64,000 nt of DNA, from contig LANB01000001.1 in NCBI GenBank assembly GCA_000964245.1, positions 1,636,392-1,700,391 of the forward strand, in the 5' to 3' direction. Positions 38,239 to 45,976 of the stretch are shown in pieces. A program made the position numbers and the translations under genes. The DNA comes from Cellvibrionaceae bacterium 1162T.S.0a.05. Lineage in GTDB: Bacteria; Pseudomonadota; Gammaproteobacteria; Pseudomonadales; Cellvibrionaceae. Every line of letters starts with the position of its first letter. Within the stretch, counting starts at the first letter, position 1. A model generated the notes under the pieces. It was not told the DNA's origin and did no database searches. It worked only from the letters and a program-made list of their open reading frames with translations.

Positions 38239-39136
38239 AGGCTCAAGCGAACAATTGCACACAGCCGCAACCTGGCGGGATTACTACGAGCTCACAAAGC
38301 CCAATGTGGTGCTCTTGATGTTACTGACTTCGGTAATCGGTATGTTGCTGGCGGTACCCGGTATGGTGCCAATCGATATTCTGATTCTGGGCAATCTTGG
38401 CATCGCATTGTGTGCAGGCTCTGCCGCGACGATAAACCACCTGGTTGATCGCCACATCGATTTGAAAATGGCACGTACTTTTAACCGGCCGGTCGCCAAA
38501 GGGCGAATTGAGCCTCGCAAGGCGGTGATGTTTTCCTTTGCATTGGGCCTGACCGGAATGTTAATCCTGCTCTTATGGGTGAATGCGCTCACTGCCTGGC
38601 TCACACTGGCGTCGTTGGTGGGTTACGCCTTTATCTATACCTTCTTCTTGAAACGGGCGACGCCGCAAAATATTGTGATCGGCGGCCTTGCGGGTGCCGC
38701 GCCGCCCTTGTTGGGCTGGGTGGCTGTCACGGGTGAAATTCATCCCCATTCCCTGTTATTAGTGTTGATTATTTTTGCCTGGACGCCACCGCATTTCTGG
38801 GCCCTTGCGGTTCATCGTAAGGAAGAATATGCCAATGCCGAAATTCCGATGTTGCCGGTCACGCATGGCGAGGGTTATACCAAGTTACATATCCTGCTCT
38901 ATACCCTGATGTTGATTGTTGTCACGCTCCTGCCCTTTGTGACACGCATGTTGAATGTGATTTATCTTTTCGGTGCCTTGATTCTCGGTGCCGGGTATTT
39001 GTATTACGCACTGGTGCTGATGTTCGGTAAAAAGAAAAGTGCCGGTATGGATGCTTTTTGGTATTCCATCATTTATCTGATGGCTTTATTTGCCGTGATG
39101 TTGGTTGACCACTACGTAATGCCGCTGCCGGCTTGA
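38231..39136 (+). CDS. ctaB: Protoheme IX farnesyltransferase (heme O synthase)
   Basis: A 301-residue UbiA-family prenyltransferase adding the farnesyl tail to heme B. The first Asp-rich motif is NHLVDRHIDLKMART, and the second region is HRKEEYANAEIPMLPVTHG. Nine hydrophobic segments are visible. Together with the overlapping ctaA it makes heme A for subunit I. Confidence 0.96.
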   Translation: MSEGSSEQLHTAATWRDYYELTKPNVVLLMLLTSVIGMLLAVPGMVPIDILILGNLGIALCAGSAATINHLVDRHIDLKMARTFNRPVAKGRIEPRKAVMFSFALGLTGMLILLLWVNALTAWLTLASLVGYAFIYTFFLKRATPQNIVIGGLAGAAPPLLGWVAVTGEIHPHSLLLVLIIFAWTPPHFWALAVHRKEEYANAEIPMLPVTHGEGYTKLHILLYTLMLIVVTLLPFVTRMLNVIYLFGALILGAGYLYYALVLMFGKKKSAGMDAFWYSIIYLMALFAVMLVDHYVMPLPA

Positions 39137-39205
39137 TGGTTGTCCCTGACAATCTCTCCCTTATCTGGTTTGGCCTGAATTATATTCTGAAAACTGAGTA
39201 AAACT

Positions 39206-39850
39206 ATGAGTGCAACAGCAACGCAAAAGCGAGGCATTATTAAAACGGTTATTGTCCTTGTCATCATCATGTGTGCGATTTTGCTTGGTTTTCTCAACAA
39301 GATGCTAACGCCACGTATCCTGTCAGCGGAAGAGCTGCGTGTTAATGGTGTGATTCTTTTCGACCCACCACGAATTATTAAAGAGTTTTCGCTTGTTGAT
39401 CATCGCGGTGAAAATTTTACTAAAAGTGATCTCGAAGGAAAGTGGACCTTGATGTTTTTTGGTTTTACTCACTGCCCCGATATCTGTCCAACCACATTGG
39501 CCAAGCTCGCACAATTGACCAAGGGCCTCGACGAAAAAACCTTAAGCAAATTGCACGTTGTGATGGTGAGTGTTGACCCCGCACGTGATAGCGTTGAAAA
39601 ACTCGCCGAATACGTTCCCTTTTTTCATCCGGATTTTACTGGAGTAACGGGAGAGTTTATGGATATTCTCAGTTTTTCTCGCAATGTTAATGTTGTGTTT
39701 AATAAAGTAGTCACAGGGGACGATTACACAGTGGACCACAGCGGGAATATAGTTTTGGTCAATCCGGAGGGCCACTATCAGGGTTTTATCAAGCCGCCTT
39801 TTGAATTGGCACGCTTGAAATCCAGCGTCTTGTCTCTGGTGCAGATGTGA
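39206..39850 (+). CDS. SCO1/SenC copper chaperone
   Basis: A 214-residue protein with one N-terminal helix (~12-32) and a thioredoxin fold holding the Cu site THCPDICPTT (CxxxC). The third ligand is likely the His of YTVDHSGNIVLV. SCO1 matures the CuA site of subunit II. It follows ctaB by 69 bases and ends the oxidase set. Confidence 0.94.
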   Translation: MSATATQKRGIIKTVIVLVIIMCAILLGFLNKMLTPRILSAEELRVNGVILFDPPRIIKEFSLVDHRGENFTKSDLEGKWTLMFFGFTHCPDICPTTLAKLAQLTKGLDEKTLSKLHVVMVSVDPARDSVEKLAEYVPFFHPDFTGVTGEFMDILSFSRNVNVVFNKVVTGDDYTVDHSGNIVLVNPEGHYQGFIKPPFELARLKSSVLSLVQM

Positions 39851-39868
39851 GCCTCCGGATTGCGCCAG

Positions 39869-40741
39869 CTACTGTTGAATACTCTCGTATAAAACAGTAA
39901 TAAAATCTTCTTCTTTTACGCCCCGTTTCTCGAAACCTTCGAGCGGTTTTGCTTGCAGGATTTGCGCGAGCGATTTGCCGGCATCCATACCTTTTTTCAC
40001 ACGTATATAAACGGTATTTAACATATCCCTGAAGGCAATCACATCAGCTTTGCTGGCTAACTCACCGTGACCGGGGATAAATTTTGTATTGTCGTCTGCC
40101 ATGGCAATCACTGCATCCAAAACACGAATCAGGCCCACTGTATTGCCACCGCGATCTCGATCAATATAAGGAAAACCATAACGAACAAAGGTATCACCCA
40201 TATGAAAGACATTGGCCTTTTTAAAGTGCACAATGGCATCGCCATCGGTGTGACCGTGCGACACATAAAAAACTGTGACCATCTCATTGTTGTAATGAAA
40301 TTGGATTGAATCACTAAAGGTAAGCTTGGGTTGAAAACCTTCCTTAGTCGGGTCAGCATGGACAATGTGCTTTCGTGTATTCTCATGCGAAACAATATAT
40401 GCGCCTGCGGCACTGAAATGTGCGTTGCCACCAACGTGGTCACCGTGGGCATGGGTGTTGATGACAAACTCAATCGGTTTTTTGGAGAGACTGGCAACTG
40501 CAGATTTGATTTTTTCTGATAGTGGCGCATACTGATTATCAACAAGTACAACGCCATCATCGCCGGTGAAAACGCCAATGTTGCCACCGTCGCCCTTGAG
40601 CATAAATATTTGTGTATCGACTTGAATGGTCTCGATTTCGACTTTCGAAAAATCCTTGTCTTGAGAAAAACAATGGCTTGAGGCAAAACTCAATAAAATT
40701 GAAACAAAAACAAAAAGGGGGCCGAATGGATTGTTTATCAT
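39869..40741 (-). CDS. Exported metallo-beta-lactamase-fold hydrolase
   Basis: A 290-residue protein from the ATG at 40741, which has CAGGAGAG upstream. A signal peptide covers ~1-25. The metal site is H97-A-H99-G-D101-H102 (THAHGDHVGG), with VSHGHTDGD, HMGDTFV and FIPGHGE supplying the later ligands. The closest general type is the exported MBL-fold group that includes SoxH/quinoprotein-relay-like hydrolases. Nothing shows a beta-lactam activity. Convergent with the SCO1 gene. Confidence 0.85.
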   Translation of the reverse strand: MINNPFGPLFVFVSILLSFASSHCFSQDKDFSKVEIETIQVDTQIFMLKGDGGNIGVFTGDDGVVLVDNQYAPLSEKIKSAVASLSKKPIEFVINTHAHGDHVGGNAHFSAAGAYIVSHENTRKHIVHADPTKEGFQPKLTFSDSIQFHYNNEMVTVFYVSHGHTDGDAIVHFKKANVFHMGDTFVRYGFPYIDRDRGGNTVGLIRVLDAVIAMADDNTKFIPGHGELASKADVIAFRDMLNTVYIRVKKGMDAGKSLAQILQAKPLEGFEKRGVKEEDFITVLYESIQQ

Positions 40742-41053
40742 GCATACTCTCCTGTTTGCAGTCGCGAGCATTTAAGCATAGGGACGTGAATAAAAAGGCG
40801 AATAGAAGCCTTGTATCGAAAGGCAAGTAAAGAGTACATTAAACCCCTTCATCACCTTACAATGTCCGACAAAAGTCTAGCATTCAGGCCTGAGTAAGCC
40901 ATCCCCTCCCTGATTTTTCAATTTCCACGCTTGTTACCACGGTCGTTACCACGCTTCTGCAAACGCTTGGGGTTTATGTTGTGCCCAAAGTCATTCATTC
41001 ATTAGGAATAAGATGGGTGTCGCTCTCTCAGCGGCATTCAGGCAGGGGCGTTT
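40742..41053. promoter_or_regulatory. 312-bp divergent intergenic region
   Basis: No ORF of note. It holds the start signals for the MBL gene (left) and the large lipoprotein (right). A tandem direct repeat GTTACCACG occurs twice within 40929-40951, preceded by another CCACGCTTG copy fragment. No clear -10/-35 pair was found for either gene. Confidence 0.4.
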
Positions 41054-44000
41054 ATGAAACAGTTCAAGTTATTTTTCACTCTCCCATTGGTTTTTTGTTT
41101 GTTTGTGTTGACCGCATGCGGTGGCGGAGGCGGCGGCAGTAACGGCAACGACAATAACGGCAGCAGCAGTTCTGCCAGCAGCAGCAATTCAAGCAGTAGC
41201 TCAAGCAGCAGTTCGGGTGGGAGCTCGACGGGCAGTTCCAGTAGCTCGAGCAGTAGTTCCAGCAGCAGTTCGAGTAGCAGCGCAAGCAGCAACTCGACAG
41301 CCAGTTCCAGCAGCAGTTCAAGTGCAAGCAGTGCCAGTAGTTCAGGCGGCGATACAGGTAGCAGTAGTAGTTCGAATAGCAGCTCAAGCACCGGTTCCAG
41401 TTCCAGCAGCAGTAGTAGCGCGAGCAGTAGTTCAAGTAGCAGCGCCAGCAGCAGCTCGAGCAATAGCTCAAGTAGCAGCGCAAGCAGTAGCAGTTCGAGT
41501 AGTTCAAGCGCGAGCAGCAGTAGCGGATCTGCGCTGTTGCCCCCTGTGCTTATCGGGCCCGGCTCACAAGTATTTTTGACGAATACCGCAATTGAAGCCG
41601 TCGCAATCGAAAATTCGGGTGGTGATGCGTTAACAAGCTGTTTTGCTGATGCCTTGCCGACAGGTCTCGCAGTCTCGGTGTCTGAGGACGGAACCCTGTG
41701 TGTTCTGAGTGGGATACCGACGGATATTCAGGACGATATCGAATACACCATTACCGCTGAAAATGCTGCGGGATCAAGCAGCGCGTCGATCAGCATTGCG
41801 GTAGAACTCGCGCCACCCAATCTGCAAAACCCGATAAATCTCGCGTTTGTTATCGGCCAGTTGGTCAACATTAAACTCGAAAACAACGGTGGATTTGATA
41901 TTACCGAGTGTCTGGGTGATATGCCGCTTGGCCTGACTATTACGCCCACGGACGATTCGTCGAGCTGTGAAATCGTGGGTGAGGTGGATGCCTTAACGGA
42001 ATTGCCGATTGATCTAAACCTGAGTGCAAGCAATGCCGCAGGTGTCTCGACCACGCTCTTTAGCTATGTTGTTGAGCCCGCCACTGCCTACGTCACCACC
42101 TGGAAAACTGACAACCCGGGTGCCAGTAACGATGATCAAATCACGCTGGATGTCGCACCCGGAAGTGAGTATGAATTTACCGTGGACTGGGGTGATGACA
42201 GCAGCGACAGCAATGTCACGTCCTCTATTACCCACACCTATGCGGAACCCGGTATTTACACTGTGACAATTACAGGTAAGTATCCGCAGCCCTTTTTCCC
42301 GCAATCGGCATCGGATGCTGAAAAACTCTTGAGTGTAGAGCAGTGGGGTAACCGACCCTGGTTATCAATGAGACGGGCATTTTTCTCAGCGAGCAATCTG
42401 GTGATTAATGATCCTGCGAGCCCGAACCTTTCGCGTGTTACCGATTTCGAGGGCATGTTTTTCCAGGCCCGCAATTTTAACAGTGACATCAGCAATTGGG
42501 ATGTCTCCAATGTGCGCAACATGCAACGCACCTTCAGAGCGGCCAATGCTTTCAATCAGGATCTCAGTAAATGGGATGTGAGAAATACAACAAACATTCA
42601 AGAAATGTTTATGGAAGCGACCGTGTTTAACGCAGATATTTCTGGCTGGGATGTATCGAACGTCATCAATCTGCGGAAAACATTTGAAAACGCGCGCGCC
42701 TTTAATCAGGACATCAGCGGCTGGGATGTGTCGAATGTTATTAATATGAGAACAACCTTTAATAACGCGCGCAGTTTTGATCAAAACCTGGGGGCTTGGC
42801 AGGTCGCGCAAGTGTCAGATTTCACCGCGATGTTCATAAACAATGGATTGTCCATCGAAAATTACGATGCCCTGCTTAACGGTTGGGCGGCGCAAGACGT
42901 GCAGGAAGGGCGAACCTTCAGTGCAGGTAACACCCAATTTACGGAAGCCGCAGTCGCTGCGAGGGCAATACTGACAGACTCCTTTGGCTGGACGATTATC
43001 GATGGGGGTTTCGTTGCTTTGCCTGAATTGCAAGGGGATGCAGTGAATGTTTATACCAACAATGCCGTGCGTATTGCTTTGGAAAATTCGGGCGGGAGTC
43101 CGAACAGTTGTGTCGCAGACAGCTTACCCGAGGGTTTGCTAGTACAAGTTTCCGAGAGTGGGAATACCTGCGAAATTGTCGGTGTGCCCACTGTGTTGCA
43201 AAGCACCACACCGATAACGGTCACCGCGAGTAATAACCTCGGAAGCAGTGATGCAAGCCTTGAGTTAGCAGTACTCGAAGAGACGGCTTTTGTCACAACC
43301 TGGAAAACGGACAACCCGGGTATGAGTGACGATAACCAAATCACGTTGATGACTTCCCCTGAATTTGATTACAACTTCAGTGTGGATTGGGGAGACGGCA
43401 ATGTTGATGACAACGTGACAGGAGAAATTACGCACACCTATTCAACGCCCGGAGAGTACCAAGTGTCGATTACCGGTGAGTTTCCGCAACCCTGGTTCAT
43501 TAACACCTTTGATACCAATTTCACCGACGCAGCAAAATTGTTATCGGTCGATCAATGGGGTGCACGCAACTGGTTATCTATGGAACAAGCGTTCTATAAC
43601 TGCATGAATGTGGTGATTAACGATACGGAAAATCCGGACTTGAGCCTTGTAAAAAATATGGACAGCATGTTTCGCAATGCAGATAACCTTGAAGGCAACA
43701 TGGAAACCTGGAATGTCTCGAAAGTGACCACAATGCAAAATATGTTTGCCGGTTCAGATTCTTTTAATACTGACATTGGCCAATGGGATGTATCCAATGT
43801 AACGGCAATGAACAGAATGTTTGCAAACATGAGCTTTAATCAGGACATTGGCCAATGGAATGTGGGGAAAGTAACGAACATGGCAGGTTTGTTTTCCGGA
43901 AATAGTCAATTTAATCAAAACATCGCTGCCTGGAATATTGAAAATGTCAGTGATATGTCAACGATGTTTACCGCCGGTTTGTCTACGGAGAACTATGATG

Positions 44001-44152
44001 CGCTACTTTTGCAATGGGCGACGGGAAGTGTACAACCCAATGTCGTATTTGACGCAGGTACCAGCGAATTTAGCCCCGATGCGCAAGACGCCAGAAATAC
44101 CCTCATCAATGACTTTGGATGGACGATTAACGATGGTGGACTGGTTGAATAA
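41054..44152 (+). CDS. Large polyserine-linker lipoprotein with duplicated Ig-like/PKD/DUF285 modules
   Basis: A 1032-residue protein. Lipobox LTAC with C22 predicts a lipoprotein, followed by GGGGGG and a ~125-residue serine-rich linker (~35-160). Two Ig-like (He_PIG-type) domains (~165-345) lead into a PKD-like domain (FTVDWGDDSS...ITHTYAEPGIYTVTITG), then a DUF285 (BspA-type) block at ~470-590 of repeats like FNQDISGWDVSNV. A YDALLNGWAAQ...FGWTIIDGG cap ends the unit. A second Ig-PKD-DUF285-cap copy follows (~660-1030). DUF285 repeats occur in surface adhesins. Polyserine linkers are typical of Cellvibrionaceae carbohydrate-active proteins, but no catalytic or CBM domain was recognised. 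Confidence 0.85.
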   Translation: MKQFKLFFTLPLVFCLFVLTACGGGGGGSNGNDNNGSSSSASSSNSSSSSSSSSGGSSTGSSSSSSSSSSSSSSSSASSNSTASSSSSSSASSASSSGGDTGSSSSSNSSSSTGSSSSSSSSASSSSSSSASSSSSNSSSSSASSSSSSSSSASSSSGSALLPPVLIGPGSQVFLTNTAIEAVAIENSGGDALTSCFADALPTGLAVSVSEDGTLCVLSGIPTDIQDDIEYTITAENAAGSSSASISIAVELAPPNLQNPINLAFVIGQLVNIKLENNGGFDITECLGDMPLGLTITPTDDSSSCEIVGEVDALTELPIDLNLSASNAAGVSTTLFSYVVEPATAYVTTWKTDNPGASNDDQITLDVAPGSEYEFTVDWGDDSSDSNVTSSITHTYAEPGIYTVTITGKYPQPFFPQSASDAEKLLSVEQWGNRPWLSMRRAFFSASNLVINDPASPNLSRVTDFEGMFFQARNFNSDISNWDVSNVRNMQRTFRAANAFNQDLSKWDVRNTTNIQEMFMEATVFNADISGWDVSNVINLRKTFENARAFNQDISGWDVSNVINMRTTFNNARSFDQNLGAWQVAQVSDFTAMFINNGLSIENYDALLNGWAAQDVQEGRTFSAGNTQFTEAAVAARAILTDSFGWTIIDGGFVALPELQGDAVNVYTNNAVRIALENSGGSPNSCVADSLPEGLLVQVSESGNTCEIVGVPTVLQSTTPITVTASNNLGSSDASLELAVLEETAFVTTWKTDNPGMSDDNQITLMTSPEFDYNFSVDWGDGNVDDNVTGEITHTYSTPGEYQVSITGEFPQPWFINTFDTNFTDAAKLLSVDQWGARNWLSMEQAFYNCMNVVINDTENPDLSLVKNMDSMFRNADNLEGNMETWNVSKVTTMQNMFAGSDSFNTDIGQWDVSNVTAMNRMFANMSFNQDIGQWNVGKVTNMAGLFSGNSQFNQNIAAWNIENVSDMSTMFTAGLSTENYDALLLQWATGSVQPNVVFDAGTSEFSPDAQDARNTLINDFGWTINDGGLVE
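41160..41529 (+). repeat. Low-complexity serine-codon tract
   Basis: About 370 bases of mostly AGC/AGT mixed with TCG, TCA and TCC codons, encoding nearly uninterrupted Ser with occasional Ala, Gly, Thr and Asn. It encodes the linker of the lipoprotein. Codons are varied rather than uniformly repeated, which would reduce slippage. Antisense ORFs here are artefacts of the composition. Confidence 0.9.
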
Positions 44153-44188
44153 ACGTTCTGACTGATTTACGTATGCAAGTCCCTTGCG

Positions 44189-44227
44189 ACACTAATCTGG
44201 TCATGTACCAGGTTAGTGTTTTTTTTG
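44189..44227 (+). terminator. Rho-independent terminator after the lipoprotein gene
   Basis: ACACTAATCTGGT and ACCAGGTTAGTGT pair over 13 bp (one G-U in RNA) around a 5-base loop, followed by eight T. It lies 37 bases after the stop codon. Confidence 0.92.
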
Positions 44228-44234
44228 CTTCTTC

Positions 44235-45827
44235 TTAAGGGTTACTTTTTATAAAAGCGCGAACGGTATCAACGAAAACCCTGGAGGCAGGTTCACGCCC
44301 CAACAACAAATGCCCATCGCTTTCCAAACCAACAAATTCTGCATTCGGTATGGCTGAGGCAATATCACGCGCGGCTTTGATAGGAATGCGTTGATCCCCA
44401 AGGGAATGCATCACCAACGTCGGTACCGTCACTTTTTCCAATTGGTGTCGTACATCGATATCCCCAAAAACCGATAAAAAACGCACGGCATTTTCCGGTG
44501 ATGTTGTAAGCCTTTGAAATTCATTAAACCAATCGAGTTCCTGTTGGTTTGCGCTGGGTAAAAAGGTGGACGAAAAAATTTGTCGATAGGCCGGGTTGTT
44601 ATTGCCCCAGCCCGTCGCTGTCAAGGTCATAATTGCCTCGCGCTCCCTGATCAATTCCTCACTGGCATCAATTCGCCATCCGGCAGCATAACCGCCGAAA
44701 AGAATGAGATGACTCACCCTTTCCGGGTGCCTGATCGCGTATTCAATAGACACGGACGCACCTTGCGAGATACCGAGAAGGGCAAATTTTTCCAGATCCG
44801 TACTGGCGACGACAGTTTCCAGGTCTTCAACAAACGCATTAAAAGAGAGATCGTCAACGTTCCAGTCGGATAAGCCGTTGCCACGTTCGTCGTAACGCAA
44901 AAAAGTATGATCGGTAGCGAGATCCCGAAAAAGGGGACTCCAAATCGGGGCATTCCAATCGTGCTTCAAATGGCTCAACCAGTTTGCCGCTTTAACAATG
45001 GGGTATCCTTTACCAATCGCGGAGTACGCAATGTTGACACCGTCACCCGTTTTACAAAACCGGATTTTCTGGCACGAGAGAATATCCTCATCGCTAAAAG
45101 GTTTTTTATCAACCTGGGGCTTGAGCTCTACCGTATTGCTTTCTGAAAATGCCCAGCTGATACAGGCATTGCGAAAGCGCTGTTCAACATTTTGAAATAC
45201 CTTCTTGAATTCATCAGTAAATCCCATCCGTTGTAGATGTAGCAATAAGGTATTTGCTGCCGAGGTGCTGTAGGGTTCGTGTTCGAACCAGATTCGACTC
45301 CAATCCAGTTGTTCCTGCTGGCTAAGTGTGGGGTGCTTAGCCAGTCGCGATAAAACCATACCGCACATTTTTTTGGTTTTATTGCGTTCGAACATCAACC
45401 ATTGCTGAAACAAATCCTGGTCCGGTAGATCGATCCCTTCCAGAAAAGGCTCGCGTAAAACCTGAAAAATTTTTTCAAGCTCGTCGACCGAGAGTTCAGT
45501 GATATTACTGATAATCTGATCGAAGCGATCAATATCAATTTCAATAGATTTTTTTTCAAGACTGATATGTTCGCGCGTGGCCACCAGACCTTCGGAAGCG
45601 GCGGCGTTCATCAAGTTACGAATTTTACTGAGCGCCCAGCGCAGAGCGCCACGGGGGTCACTGGGTGCATCCCAGATCAGTTCACACAAGCGATCACGCC
45701 GGTGAGGTTTTGCGGTGATTGCCAGATAAGCCAGTAGCGCTCTGGTGCGTTTTGATTTTGGCAGGGCCAAGGCTTTATCCTGGTGATACAATGAAAACTC
45801 ACCCAGTGTTTTGATGCTTATTGTCAT
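44235..45827 (-). CDS. SARP/BTAD-like regulator fused to an alpha/beta hydrolase
   Basis: A 530-residue protein from the ATG at 45827 (a longer frame to 46019 overlaps the divergent kinase gene). Residues 1-100 resemble the winged-helix DNA-binding domain of SARP/AfsR-type activators (IKTLGEFSLYHQDKALALPKSKRTRALLAYLA), followed by a helical BTAD-like region to ~250. Residues ~275-530 are an alpha/beta hydrolase: nucleophile elbow G-I-S354-Q-G, with D478 (HSLGDQ) and H506 (SDGHLL) completing the triad. The hydrolase may act as a ligand sensor or enzyme controlling DNA binding. Divergent from a histidine kinase. Confidence 0.8.
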   Translation of the reverse strand: MTISIKTLGEFSLYHQDKALALPKSKRTRALLAYLAITAKPHRRDRLCELIWDAPSDPRGALRWALSKIRNLMNAAASEGLVATREHISLEKKSIEIDIDRFDQIISNITELSVDELEKIFQVLREPFLEGIDLPDQDLFQQWLMFERNKTKKMCGMVLSRLAKHPTLSQQEQLDWSRIWFEHEPYSTSAANTLLLHLQRMGFTDEFKKVFQNVEQRFRNACISWAFSESNTVELKPQVDKKPFSDEDILSCQKIRFCKTGDGVNIAYSAIGKGYPIVKAANWLSHLKHDWNAPIWSPLFRDLATDHTFLRYDERGNGLSDWNVDDLSFNAFVEDLETVVASTDLEKFALLGISQGASVSIEYAIRHPERVSHLILFGGYAAGWRIDASEELIREREAIMTLTATGWGNNNPAYRQIFSSTFLPSANQQELDWFNEFQRLTTSPENAVRFLSVFGDIDVRHQLEKVTVPTLVMHSLGDQRIPIKAARDIASAIPNAEFVGLESDGHLLLGREPASRVFVDTVRAFIKSNP

Positions 45828-45930
45828 AATAATTATTACCAAGCGTCGAATCTGTTGACCCGACCGAGGCGAAATCCAGAGGTGTGTGTACGGAACGCAA
45901 AAAGTATAAGTGCCCCTTGGAATTCCGGTT

Positions 45931-45948
45931 ACCCTACAAATGTAGGGT
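45931..45948. promoter_or_regulatory. Perfect palindromic operator candidate
   Basis: ACCCTACA-AA-TGTAGGGT, two perfect 8-base arms with a 2-base centre, lies in the 149-bp region between the SARP-hydrolase gene and the kinase gene, 28 bases upstream of the kinase ATG. It could be bound by the LuxR-type response regulator encoded downstream or by the fused regulator. Confidence 0.6.
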
Positions 45949-45976
45949 GCGGAACCTGCAGCCTGTTTGAATTTAC

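Noticed and set aside
39869..40741. Beta-lactamase resistance gene
   Set aside because: Only the general MBL metal motif is shared; overall it resembles exported MBL-fold hydrolases of other roles.
40929..40951. GTTACCACG direct repeats as iterons
   Set aside because: Only two good copies and no replication gene or AT-rich region nearby.
41038..41507. Long antisense ORFs made of Leu/Glu or Cys/Tyr repeats
   Set aside because: They are mirror images of the serine-codon tract in the lipoprotein gene and have no start signals or domain.
41160..41529. Repeat tract as a CRISPR array
   Set aside because: No regular repeat-spacer pattern; it is an in-frame run of varied serine codons.
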